Source: Legionella sp.
GTDB lineage: Bacteria; Pseudomonadota; Gammaproteobacteria; Legionellales; Legionellaceae
Assembly (NCBI GenBank): GCA_013911415.1
Contig: JACETI010000009.1
Coordinates: forward strand, 1-64,000
DNA length: 64,000 nt
Reading direction: 5' to 3'
The position numbers were made by a program, and so were the translations under genes. This document shows positions 47,797 through 56,903 of this stretch, one piece after another. The notes beneath the pieces are model-generated. The model had not been told where the DNA came from. It ran no database searches and saw only the letters and a program-made list of their open reading frames with translations. Each line of letters starts with the position of its first letter. Positions within the stretch are counted from its first letter, which is position 1.

Positions 47797-48519
47797 CTAA
47801 GAACGTGAGGCTTTAAACAATTGACGCGTTTGTAGGATCCTACCTCCTAATAAACCATCGATTGCTTGTCTAGCAATTAGCTTTGCTACTTTTAAATATT
47901 TAAGATCGCTAAGATCGTCGTTTGCAAGTGCTAAAATATCCTCTCCCATAAAATTACCCCCTGCATCGGGAATAAACCCTGCATTCGCCATGAAATGGTA
48001 GGTTTGATTCGGTTGAATCAAATCATCAGCATAGGCTACCTTTGTAAAAGACATCTTTTGCCCGCATGCACTTAATAACACCCACTCAAAACGACGCAAT
48101 AAGGTTTCAATAACCTGAAGAGTGCCTGCGTTTTGCAGTTTTTTAATCGTCTCAACATACGCTTGAAACAAAACAGGTACAGGATCAAAAGGCCCTAAAG
48201 CATAAAACAACAATTCATTTAAATATAAGCCGGCAAAAAGAGCGGTGCCCTGCAAGAGCATTGGCGTCAACACCGTTTCAACACGACCCACATAATACCT
48301 GTCTGATGAAACACTTACCGTTAAAGATAACGGGGTAAATGCTTGTAAAAAAGACTGCTTCTTAGGTGCCCTCCCTCCACGATAGGACCCCTCAAATAAG
48401 CCATGCTCCTGTGTAAAGAAAAACACTTGAAGGCTGGTTTCACGTAGAGGGCGTTTATGAAGTAGCCACCCTTCAATAACGCGGGGTGTTCTTTTATCCA
48501 AGACAGAATCAGTGGCCAT
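47797..48519 (-). CDS. recO: DNA repair protein RecO
   Basis: 240 residues: N-terminal OB fold (VIEGWLLHKRPLRETSLQVFF, LFEGSYRGGR) and a helical C-terminal domain; the zinc cysteines of some RecO proteins are absent, as is usual in gammaproteobacteria. RecO helps load RecA onto SSB-coated DNA with RecR. It overlaps the end of era by 11 bases, the common era-recO order; rnc and pdxJ are not here. Confidence 0.93.
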   Translation of the reverse strand: MATDSVLDKRTPRVIEGWLLHKRPLRETSLQVFFFTQEHGLFEGSYRGGRAPKKQSFLQAFTPLSLTVSVSSDRYYVGRVETVLTPMLLQGTALFAGLYLNELLFYALGPFDPVPVLFQAYVETIKKLQNAGTLQVIETLLRRFEWVLLSACGQKMSFTKVAYADDLIQPNQTYHFMANAGFIPDAGGNFMGEDILALANDDLSDLKYLKVAKLIARQAIDGLLGGRILQTRQLFKASRS

Positions 48520-49399
48520 AACCCAATTGTTTTAAGATCAAGTCATTATCACCCCAACCGGGTTTCACCTTACACCAACAGGCTAAATAGACTTTTTTCT
48601 CGGTAAGACGTTCCATTTCTAGGCGCGCTTGAGTAGCAATCAATTTTAATTTCTTTCCTTCCGCACCAATAAGGATACGTTTGTGATTTGCTTTATCCAC
48701 CCAAATGAGCGCATGGATACGCACCAAATCAGCGGTTTCTTCGTAAGCCTCAATTTCGACTGCAGTAGCATAGGGCAATTCTTGACCATACAATCGAAAG
48801 ATTTTTTCTCTTAGTAATTCAGCACAAATAAATCGCATTGAACGATCCGTCAAAGCGTCTGCATCAAATAAATGAGGACCTGAAGGCAAATAAGGCTTTA
48901 AAGCGCTTTCTAATTGAGCGACTTGAAGGCCAGTTTTCGCAGAGAGTGGCACAATTGCTTCAAATGAATGTAATGCTTGTAGCCTTTGCAACCAAGGCAA
49001 CAAGAGCCCTTTGTCATTCACCTTGTCAACTTTATTCAATACTAATATGCAGGGCGTTTTCGTATGCTTTATTTGCTGTAGAACGAGGGCATCGTCATCT
49101 TCCCAACGCAATGCTTCAACAACTAAGACAATCACATCTACTTCTTGTAAGACCCGTTGTGTCGTCTGGTTCATTAAACGGTTCATGATCTTTTTTGAAC
49201 CTTGGTGTAGCCCCGGGGTATCTACATAGAGGTATTGGTGGTCCTGTATAGTCTTGACACCCAAAATACGATATCGCGTTGTTTGCGGTTTTCTTGCAGT
49301 AATGCTTAATTTTTGTTCTAAAATACGGTTTAGCAGGGTCGATTTACCGACATTGGGTCGCCCAACGAGCGCGATATAGCCACAATTAGTTGTCATCAT
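48509..49399 (-). CDS. era: GTPase Era
   Basis: 296 residues. GTPase domain with [12 protein letters not shown], the switch region TTRYRI, DTPG and NKVD, followed by a C-terminal KH domain (GKKLKLIATQARLEMERL) that binds the 3' end of 16S rRNA during 30S maturation. Full length. First gene of the era-recO pair. Confidence 0.98.
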   Translation of the reverse strand: MMTTNCGYIALVGRPNVGKSTLLNRILEQKLSITARKPQTTRYRILGVKTIQDHQYLYVDTPGLHQGSKKIMNRLMNQTTQRVLQEVDVIVLVVEALRWEDDDALVLQQIKHTKTPCILVLNKVDKVNDKGLLLPWLQRLQALHSFEAIVPLSAKTGLQVAQLESALKPYLPSGPHLFDADALTDRSMRFICAELLREKIFRLYGQELPYATAVEIEAYEETADLVRIHALIWVDKANHKRILIGAEGKKLKLIATQARLEMERLTEKKVYLACWCKVKPGWGDNDLILKQLGYGH

Positions 49400-49483
49400 T
49401 CTTGTAAAACTGTCATCATGCGCTTAGTATACCACAGCTGCTGCTTTATAGATTATTCAGCCGGTACAATAAGGAAAAGGAGA

Positions 49484-49934
49484 ATGACAGATACTGTTTA
49501 ACAAGTCACCACGCCTAGCAATCACTTTACATCAAGGCTTTTCACTCATCGAATCACTGCTCATCGTTGCCCTGATCAGTATCATAACCTATCTAGTCTA
49601 CCCTCTTTACCAACAAAACACTTTAAAAGCTGGCCGTACCGATGCAAAACTAGCCCTTTTTGACTTAGCAAACCGCATGGAGAACTACTACACTCGCTGC
49701 CATAGCTATGAAAAGGCGACCCTAGGGACTGGAAAAACCACAGACATTAAACATGACGTTTTTTCAAATCAGGGCCTGTATCGCTTATCCATCGACAGCC
49801 AATCCGTAACCCAATTTACCCTTAGGGCAACTGCTGTGGGCAAGCAAATCGTCGATACCAATTGTTCTTTTTTTACTTTAAATCAAAGAGGAGAAAAAGG
49901 AGGATCGTTCTCTCTAACAGCTTCGTGCTGGTAG
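49484..49934 (+). pseudogene. PilE-like type IV pilin, leader disrupted by frameshift
   Basis: From about 49500 the reading frame encodes a prepilin with GFSLIES at the peptidase site, a hydrophobic N-terminal helix, PilE-type RTDAKLALFDLANRMENYYTR and a C-terminal Cys pair (NCSFF, SCW) ending at 49934. An AAGGAG followed by ATG at 49484 is in the wrong frame: ATG ACA GAT ACT GTT TAA. Removing one T from the GTTTAAC run gives leader MTDTVNKSPRLAITLHQG joined to FSLIES. So a one-base insertion broke the leader, unless a non-standard start (ATA or CTG near 49491) or frameshifting is used. Confidence 0.65.
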
Positions 49935-50009
49935 TCCATTTCTGGTCAAATTTGCCCCAATTGCCGAAGACAGCTATAATTATATGATTGTTAACGCGAT
50001 TTGAATCTT

Positions 50010-51011
50010 ATGAAAGACAAACAGAAAATAGATCTTAAAAATGCGACAATTACGGATCCAGCTGCGCGCCATGGCTTGCAAAACGCCGTTTCTGTTGCCG
50101 CTTTTTTGAACTCATTACCAGGACGTGCAGCGATGACGCTTGTGCGGACAACTCATGATTGGATGAAATCTCTAACGCTCAAGCAACATCAATCTTATTT
50201 TCGAGCCCTGCACCTGCGTTACTTGCGATTACGTTTAGCTGCATTATCTCGACGTAAAAAACACCTAAAGGAAAAAGACCGTGCCTACAGAGCAGCAGCT
50301 GCAGCTGCTGAAGAAGCCGTATTAGCCGCACGTCGCAGCAGTACCCCGATTCCTACAGAAACGCAAAAATCCTGGTCTTTACCTCCCGAGACTGTTCAAT
50401 GGATACAGCAGGAAATTTTGCGACTTGATAGAGAGAAACAAATCCTCTCTGCACAATATGACGGTTTGCTGGCTGATTTTGATGTATTAGAAAATGGGGC
50501 GTTAGAAGAAACCTTATCTGCCTATACTGCCGCCACCTACCAGGACTTAGTAACTGAAATTAAAACCCTTGCAGAAATTTTTTCTTCTCAAATCGTTGAG
50601 TTGAATCAATCTCTAGCACGCATTAGGGCAGAAGGACCGACTAATACATTGACATCGCCAGCTGATTCAAAGCTTGGCATATTACCTTTACCCTTAGCTT
50701 TGCAAACAAACAAATTCAACGAGCTTGTTGCTGCATCCAAAAAACAGCAATCGGCTACCGTTAGTGTTTCTTCTGAAGCGCCTACGCCTTCACCCTCACT
50801 TCCTAAACCAACGCCTAAAGCAGCGATTAATAAAGAAAGGGTCATTGATTTCTTGGCTCAACTTTCTGCATTAAAAGGGCTTGTTCTACAACATCAATGT
50901 CAAACCATGTGTTGCTATGAAGAGAGCGCGCAGCGGCTCCAGTCAATGCTCCAACCCGCTCCCAAGGTTCGTCCCGAAGAGCCAGCTCCAACAACAACAT
51001 TGCGTCTATAA
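50010..51011 (+). CDS. unknown Ala/Arg-rich coiled-coil protein
   Basis: About 333 residues from the ATG at 50010 (a TTG 9 bases earlier is possible). Not recognised. A basic region (RYLRLRLAALSRRKKHLKEK) leads into a charged, Ala-rich helix (RAAAAAAEEAVLAARRS) and a second coiled-coil-like stretch. The C-terminal third is a Pro/Ser/Thr-rich linker (SSEAPTPSPSLPKPTPKA), then a short helical end with a QCQTMCCY cysteine cluster. No signal peptide. Neighbours give no clue. Confidence 0.55.
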   Translation: MKDKQKIDLKNATITDPAARHGLQNAVSVAAFLNSLPGRAAMTLVRTTHDWMKSLTLKQHQSYFRALHLRYLRLRLAALSRRKKHLKEKDRAYRAAAAAAEEAVLAARRSSTPIPTETQKSWSLPPETVQWIQQEILRLDREKQILSAQYDGLLADFDVLENGALEETLSAYTAATYQDLVTEIKTLAEIFSSQIVELNQSLARIRAEGPTNTLTSPADSKLGILPLPLALQTNKFNELVAASKKQQSATVSVSSEAPTPSPSLPKPTPKAAINKERVIDFLAQLSALKGLVLQHQCQTMCCYEESAQRLQSMLQPAPKVRPEEPAPTTTLRL

Positions 51012-51140
51012 ATCAATCTTGTGCAGGAGCGGCTGGTTTCCATACTATTGTATATTGATTAACAGCCGTTCCAAAATAATACCTTGATAAAGCCTGCTAA
51101 GTCTCCTAAGATGACATGATAAACATCGTGAGGAGCTTAG

Positions 51141-51701
51141 ATGGCCATCGAGCGTTTTTTTGATAATCAAAACGTGATTCTTACTTTTGATGCAGACGCG
51201 TTTCTATTTGATAAGCTTGAATTAATCACGAAACAGGGTTTTAGCTTAGTAGAAATTAATACCAGTGAAAAAACGCTTCTTGAACGCGTGATCCAAGATT
51301 TTCCTACGCTGCGTATTGGCGCTGGCAATGTTATTAATATCCAGCAATTAGAACATTGTTACGCGGCAGGCGTACATTTTGTATCAAGTCCTGGATTTTT
51401 ACCAGCACTTGCTCAAACTGCCGCAGTTTATGGGATAAATTATTTACCGGGCGTTGCAACCTTATCGGAGGCCATGCATGTTCTATCCTTGGGGTATCAT
51501 CAAGTTCGACCCTACCCTGCCAGCCTGGCATTTTGTACCTTGCTTGACAAATGTATACCAACTCTTCGCTTGTTTCCCGCAGACGTTGAATTAGATAAAA
51601 AAGAGGCGTATCTGCATTTGTCCTCTGTAGCTGCTGTCACTGTGGACAATCCTACAGCTACTACTTTACAGACCCTCTCGATGAGCAGCGCCTTTGCATA
51701 A
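51141..51701 (+). CDS. Eda-like (KDPG/KHG aldolase) protein lacking catalytic Lys
   Basis: 186 residues with the aldolase fold pattern: VEIN (Glu38), RIGAGNVINIQQLE, FVSSPGFLPAL, PGVATLSEAM, then HQVRPYPA. In E. coli Eda the corresponding segment is FKFFPA with Schiff-base Lys133; here it is Arg123. Without that Lys, normal aldolase chemistry is unlikely, so this may be a non-catalytic homologue or have another activity. GAGGAG precedes the ATG. The 3' end overlaps convergent lspA by 36 bases. Confidence 0.7.
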   Translation: MAIERFFDNQNVILTFDADAFLFDKLELITKQGFSLVEINTSEKTLLERVIQDFPTLRIGAGNVINIQQLEHCYAAGVHFVSSPGFLPALAQTAAVYGINYLPGVATLSEAMHVLSLGYHQVRPYPASLAFCTLLDKCIPTLRLFPADVELDKKEAYLHLSSVAAVTVDNPTATTLQTLSMSSAFA

Positions 51702-52148
51702 TGCAAGGGCTAAAAGGATCGTACCGATACAAATGGCAATATCAGCGACGTTAAACACAGGCCAGTGATATTTTTTATAAAACACATCAATAAAATCGAT
51801 TACATAACCTAACCGAGCGCGGTCGTATAAATTTCCCACCGCCCCACCTAAGATCAAACTTAGGGCCAATAACTCGCCCTTTGCTTGTTTTGGCAGGGTA
51901 AATATCCAATAAACTATCAAACCACTCATTATTGAACTGAATCCTGCCAGAACCCAGCGATGCCAAGCATTACCAATGTGACTTAAGAGGCTAAATGCCA
52001 CACCCTTATTGTAAGCCAGCGTCAAATTGATTCCTGGTAATACAGGAAAAGCGTCATAAGACATAAAATTTGCTGTAACCCAATGTTTCGATCCCTGATC
52101 AAGTAAGACAATCATCCAACTGATTAATAACCATGCCCATTTCTTCAT
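51666..52148 (-). CDS. lspA: lipoprotein signal peptidase
   Basis: 160-residue inner-membrane aspartyl protease that cleaves prolipoproteins. Four hydrophobic helices and the two catalytic Asp segments, VIDFIDVF (Asp118) and FNVADIAI (Asp136), are present, plus NLYDRARLG. Overlaps ileS by 4 bases (ATGA). Substrates in the window include BamB, PilW and the lipoprotein at 2779. Confidence 0.97.
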   Translation of the reverse strand: MKKWAWLLISWMIVLLDQGSKHWVTANFMSYDAFPVLPGINLTLAYNKGVAFSLLSHIGNAWHRWVLAGFSSIMSGLIVYWIFTLPKQAKGELLALSLILGGAVGNLYDRARLGYVIDFIDVFYKKYHWPVFNVADIAICIGTILLALALCKGAAHREGL

Positions 52149-54973
52149 GCAAAAACCCTCGTCTCTCCCTGTCCTGTGATATTTCCTATGCAGCGTTTAC
52201 ATAAACTAGGATAGGTGTCATCTGTTCCAACATCCGCCACACGATGCCAACATCTCTCACATTTCTCATGCGATGTTGGCTTAACTAAAATAGCAAGGTC
52301 TAACGCTTTATCGCAAATTAAACCTTCATCAGACATTTGATGCTCTAAAGTGGTTAAGTCGCGGGGCATGCGTTCAAGTTTGGCCATCGAGGTAATCAAA
52401 ATAAAACGTAATTCATCACCCAGGCGTGCTAATTGATGGAATACGTTTTCATTGACATAGAGCGTGACTTCGGCGGCAAGACCCGATCCAATAACACCAT
52501 TTTTTCGTTTCTCTTCCAAAGCCTTGTTCACAGCATCTCGAATACTGTGAATGGTTTGCCATGTCGCTTTGTCACTTTCTATCGTTACCTTTGGCCATTG
52601 GGCGTACCATCCGACTAGCAGTAAAGGTTCCTTGCTCTGTATTGGGAGAGCTTTCCAAATTTCTTCAGCCGTAAAAGATAAGATGGGCGCAAGCCAGCGT
52701 GTGAGCGCCTGTATAATATGATACATTGCCGTTTGGCAAGAACGCCTCGCTAATGAATCCTTTGCAGTTGTGTACTGACGATCCTTAATGATATCCAGAT
52801 AGAAACTGCCCATGTCGATAGCACAAAAATGATGAATGCGTTGGAAAACTAAATGAAAATTGTAACTCTCATATGCTTCAATAATTTCTCGTTGAATTTC
52901 TTCGGCACGTCGCAAAGCCCACGCGTCTAATTCCACCCATTCACTCGGCTTAATATGATGTGCTTTGACATCATAATCAAATAGATTTGCCAATAAAAAT
53001 CGAGCCGTGTTTCTTATACGGCGATAAATATCAACATTACGTTTAATGATTTCTTCAGAGATACTCACCTCTGTGCGATAATCGGTAGAGGCTACCCATA
53101 AACGCAAGATATCTGCACCATACTGATTAAGAATGGTCCCAAGTTCGATGTAATTGCCTTTTGATTTCGAAAGTTTCTTACCTTCTTGATCAACTGTATA
53201 GCCATGAGAAAGCACCGTTTTATAAGGCGCATGACCATACATAGCCACAGCTGTAGTAAGTGAAGAATTGAACCATCCACGATATTGGTCTGACCCTTCT
53301 AGATAAAGATCGGCGGGCACACCTAAACGTGGATTTGAAGCTAATACACAATAATGCGAGACACCGGAATCAAACCATACGTCCAATGTGTCTGAAATTT
53401 TTTCATAGGCCTCTGATCCTTTACCTAATAACGTATTTAAATCGAGCTCAAACCAGGCTTGGGCGCCTCTATCTTCAATGATCTTGGCGATGTCTTCGAT
53501 CAAAGAAGCCATACGTGGATGCAGTGCTTTGGATTCTTTATGGATAATTAAAGGTAAAGGTGTACCCCAGTTTCTTTGCCTTGATATGCACCAGTCGGGT
53601 CTGTTTTTTATCATGTTAAGCATTCTTGATTTGCCCCAACTTGGCAACCAATCTACTTTCATGATTTCCTGTAGGATAGATTGACGTAAGCCATTTTTAT
53701 CCATAGAAATAAACCATTGCGGTGTTGCAAGAAAAATCATGGGTGTCTTATGTCGCCAACAATGTGCATAGCTATGCCTTATCGTCGTGTGATGTAATAG
53801 CATGCCTCTTTCTTGCAAGAGTTCTACAATCTTGTTGTTCGCTTTCCAGACAAACATTCCACCAACAAGCGGGACCTCATCCAGGTAGCAACCGTTAGCC
53901 TTCACTGGATTAAACAACGGCAATTGGTATGCTAATCCCACCTGATAATCATCAGGCCCATGTGCCGGCGCTGTATGAACACAACCAGTACCAGCTTCTG
54001 TTGTAACGTGTTCACCCAAAATAATCGGTACTGCTGTATTATTGAGAGGGTGATTGAGCTTTAAATATTCGAAGGCCTGTCCCAACGCTTGACCAACAAC
54101 CGTTGGATTTTCCAGATTGTAACGTTCGCTTACTGCAGGTACTAATGGTTCAGCGATGAGAAAGTAGCACTCACCTGATTCAACCAAAGCATAGATAAGA
54201 TTTGGATTGAGACAAACCGCTTCATTTCCAGGTAAGGACCAAGGCGTTGTCGTCCAGATAGGTACAATGACTTTTTTCTCGGGCAAGGCGGAATTAACTC
54301 GCGACAGGAACTCTTTTGGCGCAACTGCAATAAAAGCAACATCAATGGCAGCAGACTCTTTATCTTCAAAATCTACTTCTGCTTCAGCCAATGCAGAACC
54401 GCACTGAATACACCAATGAACTGGTTTAAACCCTTGTTGAAGATGTCCATTCTCAATCACGCGACCCAGTGCCCTTACGATATTCGCTTCGTAATTTGAA
54501 TCCATGGTCGTGTAGGGATGATCCCAATCTCCGAGAATGCCTAATCGCTGAAACTCTGTTTTTTGAATAGCAATTTGTCCCGTTGCATATTGAGAACATT
54601 CTTCACGGAAAGCTTTGGCATCTAAAACCTTTCCAGCCTTTTTTAAGGCTTGTTCAACGTTCAACTCAATAGGAAGCCCATGACAATCCCAGCCTGGTAA
54701 AAAATAGACATTAAAACCGCTGAGGAGCTTTGACTTATTAATGATGTCTTTTAAAATCTTATTAAGCGCGTGTCCGCAATGCAAATGACCATTTGCATAG
54801 GGCGGGCCATCATGTAACACGAAGCGAGGAGCATTTTGGCGCACCTCATCGATTTTCGCTTGAAGGTCCTGTGCTTCCCAAGCTGCCAATATCTCGGGTT
54901 CACGCTTTACCAAGTCAGCTTTCATCGGAAAAGTAGTAAAGGGTAAATTTAAACTGTCTTTATATGAGGTCAT
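52145..54973 (-). CDS. ileS: isoleucyl-tRNA synthetase
   Basis: 942-residue class I synthetase. HIGH motif variant [11 protein letters not shown] near residue 66, editing-domain segments in the middle ([16 protein letters not shown]), KMSKS motif KLSKSKGN, and a C-terminal zinc-ribbon-like region with [12 protein letters not shown] and CKRCIGN. Length normal for gammaproteobacteria. Lies between ribF and lspA. Confidence 0.98.
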   Translation of the reverse strand: MTSYKDSLNLPFTTFPMKADLVKREPEILAAWEAQDLQAKIDEVRQNAPRFVLHDGPPYANGHLHCGHALNKILKDIINKSKLLSGFNVYFLPGWDCHGLPIELNVEQALKKAGKVLDAKAFREECSQYATGQIAIQKTEFQRLGILGDWDHPYTTMDSNYEANIVRALGRVIENGHLQQGFKPVHWCIQCGSALAEAEVDFEDKESAAIDVAFIAVAPKEFLSRVNSALPEKKVIVPIWTTTPWSLPGNEAVCLNPNLIYALVESGECYFLIAEPLVPAVSERYNLENPTVVGQALGQAFEYLKLNHPLNNTAVPIILGEHVTTEAGTGCVHTAPAHGPDDYQVGLAYQLPLFNPVKANGCYLDEVPLVGGMFVWKANNKIVELLQERGMLLHHTTIRHSYAHCWRHKTPMIFLATPQWFISMDKNGLRQSILQEIMKVDWLPSWGKSRMLNMIKNRPDWCISRQRNWGTPLPLIIHKESKALHPRMASLIEDIAKIIEDRGAQAWFELDLNTLLGKGSEAYEKISDTLDVWFDSGVSHYCVLASNPRLGVPADLYLEGSDQYRGWFNSSLTTAVAMYGHAPYKTVLSHGYTVDQEGKKLSKSKGNYIELGTILNQYGADILRLWVASTDYRTEVSISEEIIKRNVDIYRRIRNTARFLLANLFDYDVKAHHIKPSEWVELDAWALRRAEEIQREIIEAYESYNFHLVFQRIHHFCAIDMGSFYLDIIKDRQYTTAKDSLARRSCQTAMYHIIQALTRWLAPILSFTAEEIWKALPIQSKEPLLLVGWYAQWPKVTIESDKATWQTIHSIRDAVNKALEEKRKNGVIGSGLAAEVTLYVNENVFHQLARLGDELRFILITSMAKLERMPRDLTTLEHQMSDEGLICDKALDLAILVKPTSHEKCERCWHRVADVGTDDTYPSLCKRCIGNITGQGETRVFA

Positions 54974-55014
54974 TAATGATCACCACTGCATTTAAGGTCT
55001 TATGAATCGCACGA

Positions 55015-55962
55015 CTATTCGATGCACTCACAACATTCCTTTTGCTTTAATCGTTTACCAGCTAATACGATATCTGCATGAATTTGATCGAGTAGTTCCT
55101 TAATGGAAGGAAACTTTATCTCATCACGCAGTTTATCTGAGAAAAAAACTTGAATTAATTTTCCGTATAAATTACCAGTGAAGTCAAGCAGATGTACTTC
55201 AAGCGTATTTTCTACACCTTGAACCGTTGGGCGCGTGCCTATATTAGCTACTCCTTTAAGCCATTGACCTTCAGCAAGCACCTTGACTGCAAAAACACCC
55301 CGTAAAGGAAGGACAGCTCGTCGGATATGTACATTTGCGGTTGGAATACCCCACTGCCCCCCTCGTCCGGCGCCTCGCACCACATGTCCTGACAAACTGA
55401 ACGTTCGACCGAGAAGAGCACTAGCACTTTGGAGATCGCCTGCCTGAAGCGCCTCACGTATTTTCGTTGAGCTGATGCGTTCATTTTTAATAAAAAAATC
55501 AGGAAAAAATTCAACTTGGCGATTGCCGTCTTCTTGCATGAGCTTTTCTAATAATCTGCGATCACCCTGACGAGCGCTCCCAAAACGAAAATCATTCCCT
55601 ACCAATAAATACTCTGCTCGAAGCAGCGTAAGTAGGTATTTTTCAACAAAGATTTCTGCCGGTAGAGCGGCGAGAGAAGCATTAAACCGCAAACAGCCAA
55701 CATAATCGACATGCTTTTTGAGCAGAGCAAGTTTTTCCCGTAAACAAGTCAGTCTTGCTGGTGCCTGCAGACCATAGAAAAATTCGCTCGGCTGCGGCTC
55801 AAATAATAACAATACTGAAGGTAAACTGCGTCTTTCTGCTTCATGTTTTAGCTGTGTTAATAAGGCTTGATGACCTCGATGTACGCCATCGAAATTACCA
55901 ACAGTAACAACACTGCCTTTTGAAAAGTGGTTAGAAGAATCGAGCTTACGAAGTAACTGCAT
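55015..55962 (-). CDS. ribF: riboflavin kinase / FMN adenylyltransferase
   Basis: 315-residue bifunctional enzyme producing FMN and FAD. N-terminal adenylyltransferase with VTVGNFDGVHRGHQALL and NDFRFG; ISSTKIREAL at its end; C-terminal kinase with GIPTANVHIRRAVLPLRGVFAV and TRPTV. Ends 41 bases before ileS, the classic ribF-ileS-lspA order. Confidence 0.97.
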   Translation of the reverse strand: MQLLRKLDSSNHFSKGSVVTVGNFDGVHRGHQALLTQLKHEAERRSLPSVLLLFEPQPSEFFYGLQAPARLTCLREKLALLKKHVDYVGCLRFNASLAALPAEIFVEKYLLTLLRAEYLLVGNDFRFGSARQGDRRLLEKLMQEDGNRQVEFFPDFFIKNERISSTKIREALQAGDLQSASALLGRTFSLSGHVVRGAGRGGQWGIPTANVHIRRAVLPLRGVFAVKVLAEGQWLKGVANIGTRPTVQGVENTLEVHLLDFTGNLYGKLIQVFFSDKLRDEIKFPSIKELLDQIHADIVLAGKRLKQKECCECIE

Positions 55963-55996
55963 GTTAAATCATCTTATACATCATTAAAAATCTGAA

Positions 55997-56014
55997 TAAA
56001 ATGGCGCTATCGCC
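55997..56014 (-). terminator. weak intrinsic terminator after Usp gene
   Basis: On the minus strand TGGCG-ATAG-CGCCA is followed by TTTTATTC. The stem is only 5 bp, so activity is uncertain; it would separate the Usp gene from ribF. Confidence 0.4.
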
Positions 56015-56090
56015 AGCCTACGGGTCAATGATCGATGATTTTTTCCAACGATCGCTGAAGCAAAAAGTGGGCATTGCTGCCCTATCTCTA

Positions 56091-56540
56091 TTAAGAATTT
56101 AGCGCAGCGGGGGAATTAACGTTAGGACGTACAATAAGAACGTCACATTCAGCCCCATGCAAAATTGCGTTGGCGGTTGAACCTAGCAACAAAGCTAATC
56201 CATGTTTTCCATGACTCCCTGTAATAATCAGGTCCACTTTTTTTTCTTGCGCTATGCGTAAAATTTCGTTTTTAGTAGAACCAAATTCAATTAAACAGTG
56301 CAGTGCATCTACATTGAGTTTTCTAGCTAAGGTTGCCAATTCTTTTTCCGCTTGTTCTCGAATTGACACTTCCACTTCAGCAAAACCTGCAAAACCCGGA
56401 TAGGCATAGGCAGGAATCGGCTCAACCACATGCACTAAAAAGAGCTCTGCTTTATTTTCATCAGCTATTTTTTTTGCTTTGAAGGCAGCGTTAACACCCA
56501 CTTCATCAAAATCGGTCGCAAATAATACTCGATTATACAT
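56091..56540 (-). CDS. universal stress protein (UspA family), ATP-binding type
   Basis: 149 residues. The full nucleotide motif is present: GSHGKHGLALLLGSTANAIL, i.e. G-x2-G-x9-G-S/T. The start MYNRVLFATDF and the LFLVHVVEP strand are typical. It stands alone on the minus strand between the long gap 56541-56903 and ribF. Confidence 0.93.
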   Translation of the reverse strand: MYNRVLFATDFDEVGVNAAFKAKKIADENKAELFLVHVVEPIPAYAYPGFAGFAEVEVSIREQAEKELATLARKLNVDALHCLIEFGSTKNEILRIAQEKKVDLIITGSHGKHGLALLLGSTANAILHGAECDVLIVRPNVNSPAALNS

Positions 56541-56903
56541 GTATGTCTCCCTATTAAGTTGAATGCTCCCATTGAGTCCTCATCTTGAGTGACCAACAAA
56601 ACCTCATATCCTTTTTTTTACAAACCTGCATAACTGGCTCTAAAAAGGGAGTATACACACAGTTTTTGGACCTCGCCAAGAATGTTCTATTATTACAGAC
56701 AACAGGAATAGCTCAAACGCATTTAGTTAGGAATTATCCAGTACCTTTCGCATTACTCTTACCCAAGGCCTATACCTCAAAAAGATAAATTTTAATTAAA
56801 TTAGTTTATTTTAATTCATCATCATTTTATTTATGTCAATTTGTTGATACTATGGCAGCTTCACAGTTTCTAGAACGCCCTTTATGCCCTAAATGAGGTC
56901 TAG
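56541..56903. other. 363-base gap upstream of the 56904 gene
   Basis: No convincing gene: a 67-codon frame with a TTG start (56585-56788) has no ribosome-binding site or family-like sequence. The 3' part (about 56785-56830) is AT-rich with TTAA repeats, but their spacing does not match a PmrA box. It presumably holds the promoters of the flanking genes. Confidence 0.4.

Noticed and set aside
56585-56788. 67-codon frame with TTG start before the 56904 gene
   Set aside because: No ribosome-binding site, no family-like sequence; treated as chance.
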